From: DATFVA01 sp963711455
GTDB taxonomy: Bacteria; Bacteroidota; Ignavibacteria; Ignavibacteriales; Ignavibacteriaceae
Assembly: GCA_963711455.1 (NCBI GenBank)
Contig: CAVQEH010000006.1
Coordinates: 1,426,001 to 1,490,000 of the forward strand
Direction: 5' to 3'
DNA: 64,000 nucleotides
A program made the translations under genes and the position numbers. Shown here in pieces: positions 1-9,355 of the stretch (the first letter of the stretch is position 1; each line of letters opens with the position of its first letter). The notes under the pieces are model-generated. The model ran no database searches. It saw nothing but the letters and a program-made list of their open reading frames with translations, and was not told the DNA's origin.

Positions 1-3000
1 TGTTAGTCAAATTATACTTTTTTTATTTTCAATTAATATTAATTGTTTTATCAACAATTAAAGTTGATGCTCAGGATATTAGTTTCCGGCATTTAACAAT
101 CGATGATGGCCTTTCCCAAAATGCTATACCTTCAATTATTCAGGACAGACAGGGTTTCATATGGTTCGGTACAAAAGACGGACTTAACAGATATGACGGC
201 TATACATTTAAAATATTTCAAAATGATATTCGTGACTCTACCAGCATTGCATCAAACTATATTTCAACCATTTTTGAAGACCATTATGGAATAATTTGGA
301 TAGGCACTTTAACCGGTGATCTTAATTATTACCAGACGGCAAGTGAGACTTTTAAGCGAGTAAAAGTAGCAGATAATAAAAATAAAATTACATCGATTAC
401 AGAAGATAGTTCTGGTAATCTTTGGGTAGGTATTGAAGGAAACGGTTTATTCTGCATCACACATAACAAAGATTTATCACAGTTCGCATCCAGGCATTAT
501 TTCTTTTCACCGGATTCATCCGGGATAAGCAGTAATTCTATTTCCGCGGTGTTTATTGATTTTAATGGTCGATTATGGATAGGAAGTTCATCCGGATTGG
601 ATTTATTTTATCCTCAATCGAATTCATTTAAACAATACAAAATTGATACACGCAGTCGTAATGCACCTCCATTTCCCGCTGATAATAGTGTTACCTCTAT
701 TACCCAGACAAAACATAATCATTTGTGGCTTGGGACTCCAAGCGGCCTGGTAGATTTTAATATCGATAACGGGGATTATAGACTTTTTCCTCACCATTAC
801 AATGTCTTCCGTTTTGGATGGGGAACAATAATTGATATTAAAGCAGATCCTTCAGGTAATCTTTGGTTAGCAACACCGGGTGGCCTGATGGAATTTATAA
901 CAGATAAAAAGTCATACAGGTATTATACTAACAATCCGCTTGATCCTAATACCATAAGTTATAATGCTGTTTCAAGTCTCTGCTGTGACAAAGCAGGTAT
1001 TCTCTGGATCGGAACCCCCGGTGCAGGCATTAACATTTATGATCCGAAAGCAAATCGCTTTGCAACCTTTACACGTAAAAGAGATGATCGATCCCGTATC
1101 ACAGGGTTTAGTGTTCGGGCGATATGTGAAGATAATATGGGTGATGTCTGGATAAGCACTGAAGTTCTTTACCGGTGGAACAGGCAGACAGGTGAATTAA
1201 AAAGTTATGAAACATCTTCCACCCGCCCCGACGATTTCGGAAATACAGGGGCATGGTCAATAATTAATGACAGCAAAGGAATATTATGGTTTGCAACATC
1301 ACAAGGTTTATTTAGTTATAATCCGGAAACGGCAAGGTCAAGGCTTTACAAAAATAACACTGCTACGAAGTCAGGACCACCTCAAAAAGAGGTTTACAAT
1401 GTTCTCGAAGATAATGATGGGAATATGTGGATTGTTACCGAACATTATGTAAGTAAATTAATTGATAGTGAGACAGGCAAATTTCAAAATTATAAATATA
1501 ATAAGGACAGTTTCCAAAATGCTGCTTTACATCCCTGCATTTATCAGGATAAAGAAGGAATGTTTTGGATTGGAACCGAAAGAGGATTAATCAAATTCAA
1601 TCAGAAAACCGGATCGTTTCAAAAATATCTTAATAATTTATCCGACCCGCACAGCATGAATAATGACTTAATTAAATCCATTTGTCCTGACCCCGGATAT
1701 CCCGAAAAATATTTGTGGATTGGAACTTCGGGCGGCTTAAATAGATTTAACAGGATTGAAAATACTTTTAAAGCTTATACTACTAAAGACGGATTACCAA
1801 ATAATGTTGTATATGGGATACTTCCTGATTCAAAAGGTAATCTCTGGTTAAGCACTAACCACGGATTATCACGTTTTAATCCTTCTTCAATTACATTTAA
1901 AAATTTTGATGTTCATGACGGTTTGCAGAGTAATGAATTTAATACCGGGGGCTTTTACAAAAGTAACTCCGGCGAAATGTTCTTTGGAGGTATAAAAGGA
2001 TTAAATTATTTCTATCCCGAAAAAGTGAAGAATAATCCTTTCGTTCCTGAAATTGTTATAACTGATTGCGAAATCCAGAACCGATCTTCGGAAAATGGAA
2101 GTCATGAACAAATAATTATTCCTGCTGCCGGAACAGCAGAAATTACACTTTCATACATTATTGATATTATACGTTTTGAATTTTCCGCCCTGGATTTTTC
2201 AGTCCCTGAAAAAAATAAATATACTTACAAACTTGAGAATTTTAATGATGTCTGGATCAATGCCGGAACACACCATAGCGCAACATTTACTCAACTTCCT
2301 CCCGGCGAATATATTTTCAGGGTAAAAGGTTCTAATAATGACGGGGTCTGGAATGAGAAAGGTGCATCTTTGAAGCTTATTATTCTGCCTCCCTGGTGGC
2401 AGACCTGGTGGGCATATTTAGTCTACGGGATACTCTTTCTTTTGGGACTATATATATTAAGAAGATATGAATTAAACCGACTTCAACTTAAAAATCAATT
2501 AAAACTTGAGAAAGTTGAATCAGATTCGTTGCGTAATCTGGATCAGATAAAAACACGTTTCTTTGCAAATATCTCGCATGAATTCCGTACACCTTTAACT
2601 TTGATTCTCGGACAAATTGAAAGTGTTCTTACTTCAGGAATAGGCACAAAAGAAAAAGGCAAGCTCCATATTGCAATCAGGAATGCAAGACGGCTTCTTA
2701 CATTAATAAATCAACTGCTTGATATTTCAAAAATTGAAGCAGGAAGCATGGAGTTAAAAGCCGGACAGCATAACATAGTATCATTTTTCAAAAGCCTTTT
2801 TTATTCATTTGAATCACTTGCAGAATCAAAAAAAATAACTTTGAAGTTTGAATCGGTTTATGAAAATATACCGGTGGTTTTTGAGCCGGATAAAATAGAG
2901 AAAGTTTTCTATAATATTGTTTCAAATGCATTCAAGTTTACCCCACCGTATGGTGAAATAAGAGTAAATGTTAATTATTTAAATTCTTTGGAAGCAGAAA

Positions 3001-4115
3001 TTCGTATTAAAGATTCCGGAATAGGAATTCCTGCAGATCGTCTTCCAAAAATATTCAATCGTTTTTACCAGGTAGATAACTCAAGCACTCGTGAACACGA
3101 AGGAACAGGGATTGGTCTTGCACTAACCAAAGAATTAATTGAACTCCATAAAGGGAGTATTTCTGTTAGTAGTGTAGAAGGTGAAGGGACAGAATTCATA
3201 ATTCATCTTCCATTAGGAGATACCAAACATCAGAAAGAAAAATCAGGTATAACTCCGCCGGGAAAATCTACTTCCCCGGAAATAACGTATGATACATTTG
3301 AATCTGTATCAACAAATAATCTGAAAGGGATGACAAAGCAATCAGAAGCTGTAAAAAATCAGGAAATCATTTTAATTATTGAAGACAACAAAGATGTAAG
3401 AAATTATATTAAAGAACTGACTGAAGGGGAATATATTGTATCTGAGGCTTCTAATGGTGAAGAAGGAATATTAAGAGCCCGCGAAATAATTCCCGATCTG
3501 ATCATAACAGATATTATGATGCCTAAAATGGACGGTTATAAACTCAGCCAGGAAATAAGAAATGATAAAAGAACAAGTCATATTCCCATAATTATGCTAA
3601 CTGCAAAAGCAGGTCTTGATGATAAAATAGAGGGGCTGGAAACGGGTATCGATGCATACTTAACAAAACCTTTCAGTGCGAAGGAATTAAAAGTTCGTAT
3701 AAAAAACCTGATACTTCAAAGAAAAGAATTAAGAAAGAAATTCAGCCAGGCAACAATAATAAAACCTTCAGAAGTAACCTCAGTTTCCATTGACCAGGAA
3801 TTTTTGGAGAAGATTATAAAAATTATAGAATCTCATTTTGAAGATGAACAATTTAGTGTTGATAAATTATCGGAGGAAATCGGGATGAGTGTCTCCCAGC
3901 TAAGCCGTAAACTTAAAGCACTTATTGATCAACCGGCAGGACAATTGATTAGGTCATTGCGTCTTCAGCGCGCGGCTGATCTTCTTAAGCAAAATGCCGG
4001 CAGTGTTGCTGAGATTTGTTACAAAATAGGTTTTAATGATCAGGCATATTTTTCACGTTCTTTTAAAAAACAATTCGGCTGCAGTCCTTCGGATTATAAG
4101 AAAATTAAAAATTAG
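1..4115 (+). CDS. Hybrid two-component system protein (Reg_prop propeller, kinase, receiver, AraC HTH), start codon cut by window edge
   Basis: The frame is open from the window edge. Bases 1-2 are TG in frame, so the start is almost certainly an ATG whose A lies just outside, giving about 1371 residues. A hydrophobic signal segment ending in DAQ opens the protein. WFGT/WIGT-type Reg_prop repeats of a seven-bladed sensor propeller follow, then a Y_Y_Y domain (about 775-840) and one membrane helix after LPPWWQTWW. The HisKA motif NISHEFRTP puts the phosphorylated His near 860. The HATPase domain, a receiver with phospho-Asp near 1171 (ITDIMMPKMDG) and a C-terminal AraC-type HTH complete it. 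In this family a periplasmic ligand drives phosphorelay to the fused DNA-binding domain. The ligand is unknown, and no polysaccharide-utilisation genes lie beside it. Confidence 0.95.
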   Translation, partial: LVKLYFFYFQLILIVLSTIKVDAQDISFRHLTIDDGLSQNAIPSIIQDRQGFIWFGTKDGLNRYDGYTFKIFQNDIRDSTSIASNYISTIFEDHYGIIWIGTLTGDLNYYQTASETFKRVKVADNKNKITSITEDSSGNLWVGIEGNGLFCITHNKDLSQFASRHYFFSPDSSGISSNSISAVFIDFNGRLWIGSSSGLDLFYPQSNSFKQYKIDTRSRNAPPFPADNSVTSITQTKHNHLWLGTPSGLVDFNIDNGDYRLFPHHYNVFRFGWGTIIDIKADPSGNLWLATPGGLMEFITDKKSYRYYTNNPLDPNTISYNAVSSLCCDKAGILWIGTPGAGINIYDPKANRFATFTRKRDDRSRITGFSVRAICEDNMGDVWISTEVLYRWNRQTGELKSYETSSTRPDDFGNTGAWSIINDSKGILWFATSQGLFSYNPETARSRLYKNNTATKSGPPQKEVYNVLEDNDGNMWIVTEHYVSKLIDSETGKFQNYKYNKDSFQNAALHPCIYQDKEGMFWIGTERGLIKFNQKTGSFQKYLNNLSDPHSMNNDLIKSICPDPGYPEKYLWIGTSGGLNRFNRIENTFKAYTTKDGLPNNVVYGILPDSKGNLWLSTNHGLSRFNPSSITFKNFDVHDGLQSNEFNTGGFYKSNSGEMFFGGIKGLNYFYPEKVKNNPFVPEIVITDCEIQNRSSENGSHEQIIIPAAGTAEITLSYIIDIIRFEFSALDFSVPEKNKYTYKLENFNDVWINAGTHHSATFTQLPPGEYIFRVKGSNNDGVWNEKGASLKLIILPPWWQTWWAYLVYGILFLLGLYILRRYELNRLQLKNQLKLEKVESDSLRNLDQIKTRFFANISHEFRTPLTLILGQIESVLTSGIGTKEKGKLHIAIRNARRLLTLINQLLDISKIEAGSMELKAGQHNIVSFFKSLFYSFESLAESKKITLKFESVYENIPVVFEPDKIEKVFYNIVSNAFKFTPPYGEIRVNVNYLNSLEAEIRIKDSGIGIPADRLPKIFNRFYQVDNSSTREHEGTGIGLALTKELIELHKGSISVSSVEGEGTEFIIHLPLGDTKHQKEKSGITPPGKSTSPEITYDTFESVSTNNLKGMTKQSEAVKNQEIILIIEDNKDVRNYIKELTEGEYIVSEASNGEEGILRAREIIPDLIITDIMMPKMDGYKLSQEIRNDKRTSHIPIIMLTAKAGLDDKIEGLETGIDAYLTKPFSAKELKVRIKNLILQRKELRKKFSQATIIKPSEVTSVSIDQEFLEKIIKIIESHFEDEQFSVDKLSEEIGMSVSQLSRKLKALIDQPAGQLIRSLRLQRAADLLKQNAGSVAEICYKIGFNDQAYFSRSFKKQFGCSPSDYKKIKN

Positions 4116-4485
4116 AACCATTGTTATAAGGTAGTTTTAAATGATTTGCAGAATCACTTTACTTCAATGAGCAAATCAGGCGATTCGTTCTTCAAAAGAC
4201 AGATACTTTCACCCTATTGTACGTCTTTATCTCTCCTTTTTGCTTTTCTTGCTATTATTTAACAATGCACAAATAATCCTAAATTATGCACAAAATATCC
4301 AAGAAACAGATAGCATTCTTATTTATTTTAGTTCGATCAAACTTAAATTCCTTAAATGATCTTTAAGACCCAACATATCCATTTTACACTTAATTTGAAT
4401 TGTTAGGTCGATCACCGGATTTAAAATTGCCTCACAAAAAGGAAAACATTGAATAAATTAGTAAATTTAGAAATAATCAAATCAG
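4116..4485. other. Intergenic region with a tandem direct repeat
   Basis: 370 bases without a gene. The only clear structure is a direct repeat, ATGCACAAATAATCC at 4265-4279 and ATGCACAAAATATCC at 4286-4300. The copies are 21 bp apart, so they face the same side of the helix. No convincing terminator follows the sensor gene. Confidence 0.5.
4265..4300. promoter_or_regulatory. Candidate operator: two ATGCACAAA direct repeats, 21 bp period
   Basis: Two near-identical 15-mers lie two helical turns apart, between a gene with an AraC-type DNA-binding domain and a receiver operon. Tandem sites at this period suit an AraC-family regulator. Binding itself is inferred. Confidence 0.3.
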
Positions 4486-4875
4486 GTGAAAAAATTGAAA
4501 CTGCTTGTTGTGGATGATGAAATTGATATACGGTTTTTATTTCAGCAGAAGTTCAGAAAAGAAATTAAATCGGGTGAAGTGCAAATCAGCTTTGCGTTCA
4601 ACGGTGATTCAGCCTTAAAACTTCTTGAATCAATCGAAAACCGGAAAGAGTATTTCATCCTGACCGATATAAATATGCCTGAAATGTCAGGAATTGAATT
4701 ATTAAAAGAAATAAAATCCCGTTACCCGGGACAAAAAGTACTAATGGTTACGGCATACGGCGATGAACAAAATTTTAACAGGGCGAAAGAACTTGGAGCA
4801 GACGATTATTTTATAAAACCTCTCCAGTTTAATTTGCTGAAATCAAAATTAGATAATCTCAATGGTTTAATATGA
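4486..4875 (+). CDS. Single-domain response regulator
   Basis: 129 residues, almost entirely one receiver domain. The acidic pocket is VVDDE near the N terminus, the phospho-acceptor Asp is in LTDINMPEMSG, Thr is in MVTAYGDE, and the conserved Lys is in DDYFIKPL. There is no output domain. It starts at GTG and overlaps the next gene by 4 bp (ATGA), so the two are translationally coupled. Its receiver closely resembles the one in the downstream phosphatase, including the shared FRQKFRKK-type helix, which suggests duplication. It probably acts by phosphotransfer or protein contact with the PP2C protein. Confidence 0.9.
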   Translation: MKKLKLLVVDDEIDIRFLFQQKFRKEIKSGEVQISFAFNGDSALKLLESIENRKEYFILTDINMPEMSGIELLKEIKSRYPGQKVLMVTAYGDEQNFNRAKELGADDYFIKPLQFNLLKSKLDNLNGLI

Positions 4876-6044
4876 TTACCGACTTGAAAAAATCTACAAT
4901 TCTTGTTGTCGATGATGAACCTGATCTTGAACACCTGATCCGGCAGAAATTCCGTAAGAAGATTGCTTCCAATGAATATGAATTCGAATTTGCAAATGAC
5001 GGCGAGGAGGCGTTAAAAAAAATTCATAATAATGAATTGATTAATCTTATCCTGACAGATATTAATATGCCTGTAATGGATGGGCTGACTCTCCTGTCAA
5101 AAATAAATGAATTTACTAATAGGCTGCTGCGTTCGGTAATTGTATCTGCTTACGGCGATATGGAGAATATCAGGACAGCTATGAACAGGGGCGCTTATGA
5201 TTTTATTACAAAACCGATCGACTTAAATGATCTGGAAATAACTATCGAAAAATCTCTGAATGAAATTGAACTTTATAAACTGGCTCTTTCTTCCCACGAT
5301 AAACTAATTGCAATACAACAGGAACTCGAGATTGCCCGTTCTATTCAAACATCTATTCTTCCAAAAACTTTCCCTGATAGAAGGGAATTTGATCTCTACG
5401 CTAAAATGCTCCCGGCTAAAGAAGTCGGAGGTGACCTTTACGATTTTTTCATGCTTGATAAATACAGGTTAGGCGTAATAATCGGCGATGTATCCGGCAA
5501 AGGAATTGCCTCGGCTATGCTGATGGCTGTTTGTAAAACTCTGTTAAAAGCTACAGCCTATAAAGGAATACCTGTTGATTATACTTTATCTGAGGTTAAC
5601 AAAATTATTGCGGAAGAAAGTCCTTCAAATATGTTCGTTACGGTTTTTTATGGTGTGCTCGATATCCGAAATGGTGCTTTTGAATATTCCAATGGTGGTC
5701 ATAATCTTCCTTTTTTAATAACTAATGAAGGTAAAGTTGAACAGCTTGAAAATATTGGTGGGCTTTTACTTGGTGCCATTAATGAAGCTGAGTATGAATC
5801 AAAAATAATTATGATGAAACCGGGAGAAAGTATTTTCTTTTATACCGATGGAATAACTGAAGCTTTTAATTCTGATCAAATCGAATTTCAGGAAGACCGG
5901 CTAATTAATTCATTGCAAATCAACATTGGATTAAATTGCAGGAAATTGGTGGATAAAGTTTTAGATGATGTGAAAAAGTTCACCAATGGAATAGAACAAT
6001 CAGATGATATAACCTGCCTTATGTTACAATATTTGAAAAGTTAA
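4872..6044 (+). CDS. Receiver-PP2C (RsbU-type) serine/threonine phosphatase
   Basis: 390 residues. The N-terminal receiver (about 1-125) has VVDDE, the phospho-acceptor Asp in LTDINMPVMDG and Lys in FITKPIDL. A short helical linker containing QQELEIARSIQTSILP, the usual lead-in to RsbU/SpoIIE phosphatases, comes next. The PP2C domain (about 165-390) carries metal-binding signatures GGDLYDFF and GDVSGKGIASAML plus a late SDDITCLML. In this family phosphorylation of the receiver switches dephosphorylation of a STAS anti-anti-sigma factor. A STAS protein occurs at 20674-21006, but no RsbW-type kinase is seen in the window. Confidence 0.93.
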   Translation: MITDLKKSTILVVDDEPDLEHLIRQKFRKKIASNEYEFEFANDGEEALKKIHNNELINLILTDINMPVMDGLTLLSKINEFTNRLLRSVIVSAYGDMENIRTAMNRGAYDFITKPIDLNDLEITIEKSLNEIELYKLALSSHDKLIAIQQELEIARSIQTSILPKTFPDRREFDLYAKMLPAKEVGGDLYDFFMLDKYRLGVIIGDVSGKGIASAMLMAVCKTLLKATAYKGIPVDYTLSEVNKIIAEESPSNMFVTVFYGVLDIRNGAFEYSNGGHNLPFLITNEGKVEQLENIGGLLLGAINEAEYESKIIMMKPGESIFFYTDGITEAFNSDQIEFQEDRLINSLQINIGLNCRKLVDKVLDDVKKFTNGIEQSDDITCLMLQYLKS

Positions 6045-6275
6045 TTCCCATCGAAGGTTTCCTAATACTGCTCTTAGAAAATTATGACACCAGGTCTAAT
6101 TTAATTTGAGTTAAATCGCCTGTATAATGTCCTTTTCCATAACATACCTTCATTTTCTTATTTGACTGAAAAATCCTAATAATTGCTTAAATAATGCAAG
6201 ATTTCCTGTCTTTTTTCTTCTACTTTTACCACTAATTCACTAAAGAGCTATCTCAAAATTTTATTTTAAAAATTA

Positions 6276-6716
6276 ATGGAAATGCTGAAGATAACGTGCA
6301 TTTATAAAAGCGACGGACTATTAGTCCTTGAAAAGGGTAAGACTCTCCACTGGAAAGAATTTACAGATGAAAAACTGCCTGAACTTCCATTGATGAGTAA
6401 AATAATTCTGACTCTTTCTTTTGAAGAAAATGACTTGCTTATCGGCAATGAAGGGATCGTCTGGGCAACTTACGATTTGAGACAGGCAGAAATAATTCAA
6501 AGCACTCTTCTTGCTCAGCAAATAAATTCCGAAATAATAAAAATAACTTTTTCTGATACCCAATTGTTCCTAATAAAAATAATTAATAAAACGGACACAA
6601 ACGATGCCATCGATTTTATTTGGCAGAGTGAGAGCGGCTTAAGACTTAAACCCGATTGGGAATACTCTAAAGGTGAAATTAATAAAAGTTTTGAGCAATG
6701 GTTGAGCGGACAATAA
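6276..6716 (+). CDS. Hypothetical cytoplasmic protein
   Basis: 146 residues with no signal peptide or membrane segment. I do not recognise a family with confidence. The centre (VWATYDLRQAEIIQSTLLAQQ) is faintly like DUF2007-type small domains, which open with a strand-helix of this kind. This is a weak inference. It is preceded by a 230-base gap without obvious structure and lies between signalling genes and small secreted proteins. Confidence 0.65.
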   Translation: MEMLKITCIYKSDGLLVLEKGKTLHWKEFTDEKLPELPLMSKIILTLSFEENDLLIGNEGIVWATYDLRQAEIIQSTLLAQQINSEIIKITFSDTQLFLIKIINKTDTNDAIDFIWQSESGLRLKPDWEYSKGEINKSFEQWLSGQ

Positions 6717-6768
6717 AATTTAATTCAAGGTAACTAATAAAATCAATAACAATTCCGAAAGGAAAAAT

Positions 6769-7203
6769 ATGAAATCATTTGTTTTAGTTCTTTTTATGCT
6801 CGTCCTTTTTATATCTATGAGCAGTTCAGTGTTTGCACAGGCGCCCGAGGGAAACGTCTTTGTAATGACCAATTTCGAAAGAGCATTCCCGGAAAACGGA
6901 TCTATGAGAGAATTAGATTCGCTCAACCAGATAGCTATGGATAATTCCTGGAAAGATAATCCATATGTAGTCAGTTATAAGACTGTAAGTCATTGGTGGG
7001 GACATGATAATCGTGATTTTGTTCAAATCATCGAAGTTAAAAACTGGGAAGATATACCAAAAGCTTATGAAAAATCCAACGAATTATTCATGAAGGAAAT
7101 GCCTAATAAATCAGACAGAGATAAATTCGATAAAGCGTACAACAAATATTTCACCGGTAAACACTCCGATGAAATTTATAGGGAGGTGGTATACAACAAA
7201 TAG
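6769..7203 (+). CDS. Small secreted protein of unknown function
   Basis: 144 residues. A signal peptide of about 24 residues ends at VFA-QA. The remaining domain is Trp- and Lys-rich (SHWWGHDNRDF, EVKNWEDIPKAYEK), with a strand-helix pattern compatible with a dimeric alpha/beta-barrel fold, though no motif proves it. An AAAGGA ribosome site lies just before ATG. A strong terminator follows at 7222-7267, so it is probably monocistronic. Confidence 0.75.
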   Translation: MKSFVLVLFMLVLFISMSSSVFAQAPEGNVFVMTNFERAFPENGSMRELDSLNQIAMDNSWKDNPYVVSYKTVSHWWGHDNRDFVQIIEVKNWEDIPKAYEKSNELFMKEMPNKSDRDKFDKAYNKYFTGKHSDEIYREVVYNK

Positions 7204-7221
7204 CAATTAATGGGAATAAAA

Positions 7222-7267
7222 GAAAGGAGATAATAAGCAATTATCTCCTTTCGCTTTTATTTTTTGC
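7222..7267 (+). terminator. Rho-independent terminator after the 6769-7203 gene
   Basis: Perfect 13-bp stem: GAAAGGAGATAAT at 7222-7234 pairs with ATTATCTCCTTTC at 7240-7252. The loop is 5 nt and a T-rich tail follows. Confidence 0.85.
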
Positions 7268-7300
7268 CTGCTGCTAATCATTAATTGAAAGGAGTAAGTT

Positions 7301-7651
7301 ATGAGTTCTAATGTTCTGTTCTTTGGCTGGAACCGTTCGATATATGGACGTGAAAAAGAAAGTGCGGCACATTTCCAGGATTTTATGAAATACCTGGAAG
7401 GACTTTTACAAAGTAAGATAATAAAATCTTTTGAACCTGTTTTTCTCGACCTGCATGGAGGAGACATGAATGGCTTCTTCTTCATCAAAGGAGATGGAGA
7501 TAAAATTGATACACTTATCGATTCAGAAGATTGGATTAAACATACAATACGTGCAAATTTTCATCTTGAAGGATTTGGTGTTGTTAGAGGAGTTACCGGT
7601 GATATGCTTTTGGAGAGAATGGATTTGTGGGCGAAAAGTATTCCGGGTTGA
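7301..7651 (+). CDS. Conserved hypothetical small cytoplasmic protein
   Basis: 116 residues, no signal peptide. It starts at an ATG 6 nt after the strong ribosome site AAAGGAG. Notable segments are FFGWNRSIYGREKES, DLHGGDMNGFFFIKGD and RMDLWAKSIPG. The size and the strand-rich middle suggest a dimeric ferredoxin-like (ABM/YciI-like) fold, but no catalytic residues identify a function. It stands alone between a terminator and the next secreted-protein gene. Confidence 0.75.
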   Translation: MSSNVLFFGWNRSIYGREKESAAHFQDFMKYLEGLLQSKIIKSFEPVFLDLHGGDMNGFFFIKGDGDKIDTLIDSEDWIKHTIRANFHLEGFGVVRGVTGDMLLERMDLWAKSIPG

Positions 7652-7777
7652 ATCTCGTCATCAGGTTTGATCAAAAAAATATTTACAGAGATGTAGAATT
7701 AATAATATTGAATTAAGATACCTTAAATTAATGTCTATCTAATTAATTAACCAATAATAAACTAATGGAGAAGTGCT

Positions 7778-8263
7778 ATGAAAAAAATAACTCAAGTCTT
7801 ATTTACCATGTTCGTTTTACTTCTGCTGTCAAGCAGTAGTTTTGCACAGCAATGGTCTGATGCACAAAAAGAAGTGTGGGCAGGTGTTGAAAAATACTGG
7901 GAAGTTTCCGCAGGCGGTAACGTGGCAGGTTTTATGTCTTACTTTGATGATAGTTATATGGGATGGGATTACTCATCTAAAGTTCCCCAGAACAAATCTA
8001 CTACTGGTAAATGGGTCAACTACGGTCTTTCAAATAATACAACAGTCGTATATTCAATTACGCCTTTAACTATATGGGTAAAAGGTGATTTTGCATATGT
8101 TCATTATTATTATGCAGAGGTTGATAAAAATAATGAGACCGGAAAGAAAGAAAACAGCGCCGGAAACTGGACAGATATACTTATGAAGAAAGACGGTAAG
8201 TGGGTTTTAATCGGTGACCACGGCGGAAAAACGTCCGGCGGAAATACTAATTCATCCAATTAG
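7778..8263 (+). CDS. Secreted SnoaL/NTF2-like (DUF4440-type) protein
   Basis: 161 residues. A signal peptide ends at SFAQQ. The body has the DUF4440/SnoaL pattern: an N-terminal helix (QKEVWAGVEKYWEVSAGGNVAGFMSYF in outline), strands with WDYSS, AYVHYYYAEV and NWTDILMKKDGKWVLIGDHGG. The closing strand, GKWVLIGDH, is typical of the fold. Such proteins bind small ligands or have lost activity, so no substrate can be given. The C terminus is Gly/Asn/Ser-rich. A strong hairpin terminator follows. Confidence 0.8.
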   Translation: MKKITQVLFTMFVLLLLSSSSFAQQWSDAQKEVWAGVEKYWEVSAGGNVAGFMSYFDDSYMGWDYSSKVPQNKSTTGKWVNYGLSNNTTVVYSITPLTIWVKGDFAYVHYYYAEVDKNNETGKKENSAGNWTDILMKKDGKWVLIGDHGGKTSGGNTNSSN

Positions 8264-8588
8264 TTTATTTTTGAATCTAAGTTGTTCGGAATTTAATGAT
8301 GTCATCTTAATAAGATGACATCTTTTTTTATAAAAGAGATATTTATGATTACCCTGATATTATGATGCAGCCGGGGTAATGTTTTCATCTGACAAATAAA
8401 ATTTTAATTGAGATAACGGATTTATTTTTGGTGGAAAAGAGAAAAATTTTATATATCTTCTGAGCAATCCTATGCTAAAAATACTATTTAACCTTTCAGA
8501 CATCGAAAAGCTCAAATCGTTTACAGGAAAGCCGTACTCAATTTTTTTGAGAAATAACTTATATGAAAGCAAAATCAACTAATAAACC
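8264..8588. other. Intergenic region before the DUF6090 array
   Basis: 325 bases. It holds the terminator at 8298-8329. I see no gene I can support in the rest. A 72-codon minus-strand open frame at 8360-8578 shows no recognisable domain. Confidence 0.5.
8298..8329 (+). terminator. Terminator, member of the GATGTCATC hairpin family
   Basis: GATGTCATCTT (8298-8308) pairs perfectly with AAGATGACATC (8312-8322) across a 3-nt loop, followed by seven T. The same arms recur in four other intergenic regions of this window. Confidence 0.85.
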
Positions 8589-9355
8589 ATGACAAGAATC
8601 TTTAGAAATATCAGGCAGAAACTTGCAGCCGAAAACCTGCCTGACCGGCCCGCTTCGACGAGTCGAAGACGAGGCGAGCAGGCAGGCAAAATAATGGCAT
8701 ACTTACGCTATGCAATTGGAGAAATTGTACTTGTTGTAATCGGAATTTTAATTGCATTGCAGGTCAATAACTGGAATGAAAAAAGAAAAGACACAAATTT
8801 TGAGCATGAAGATTCTTACGCTTATCAACCAGAACCTTAAGCAGGATTCCCTTGCATTATCTTCTGAACTGTCTAAAACAAAACTGGCAATACATTTAAC
8901 TAATCGCTTATTAGAACAAGTGACATTAAAAAATTACGGAGACAGTCTTAATTTTTGGATGGGAAAAATTATCTCTTTTGAACGTTTTAGATCTCAATCC
9001 AGCGCTTATGAAATGTTGAAAGCAAAAGGCCTGGAAAACGTCTCAGATAAAACACTGCAAATGGCATTAATATCCTATTATGATGAAAATTTATTTCAAG
9101 TATACCAAGATTTAAATGACGTCGAGTTTTCATTTAATAATGACTGGATTCCGGTACTCAAGCAAGATTTTAAGGACTACCATTGGTCTGGTTACTGTAC
9201 TCCGATAAATTCCGAAGAATTTTTTGAAAAGCCATCTATCATAATGCTCTTCAAGTTATACAAAGATAACAGAAGCGGTTTGGTTAGAAGGTGAAGAAAA
9301 CGCACTCGATAAAATTTCTGAAATTAGAAAATTAATCAAAAAAGACAGTGGATAA
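8589..9355 (+). pseudogene. DUF6090-type membrane-anchored protein, copy 1 (two frameshifts, palindrome insertion)
   Basis: It opens with the family N terminus: MTRIFRNIRQKLAAEN, then a YLRYAIGEI/VVIGILIALQ membrane helix and VNNWNE. The reading frame shifts near 8805-8815 into the frame running to 9294. It shifts again near 9270 into a frame reading ITEAVWLEGEENALDK and ending in TAA at 9353-9355. A GC-rich palindromic element (8636-8686) adds about 17 residues, LPDR to QAG, in frame between the amphipathic helix and the membrane helix. The stop overlaps the start of copy 2 (TAATG). Function of the family is unknown. The shifts could be real decay or sequence errors. Confidence 0.8.
8636..8686. 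repeat. GC-rich palindromic element, copy A, in frame in DUF6090 copy 1
   Basis: CCTGCCTG at 8636-8643 and CAGGCAGG at 8679-8686 form the outer arms. The interior has a nested hairpin, CTTCGAC-GA-GTCGAAG. It is read as LPDR...QAG. The four sibling genes lack this insertion. Confidence 0.8.

Noticed and set aside
8360..8578. Minus-strand open frame of 72 codons before the DUF6090 array
   Set aside because: No domain, no ribosome site, opposite to the surrounding genes. Chance in an AT-rich spacer.
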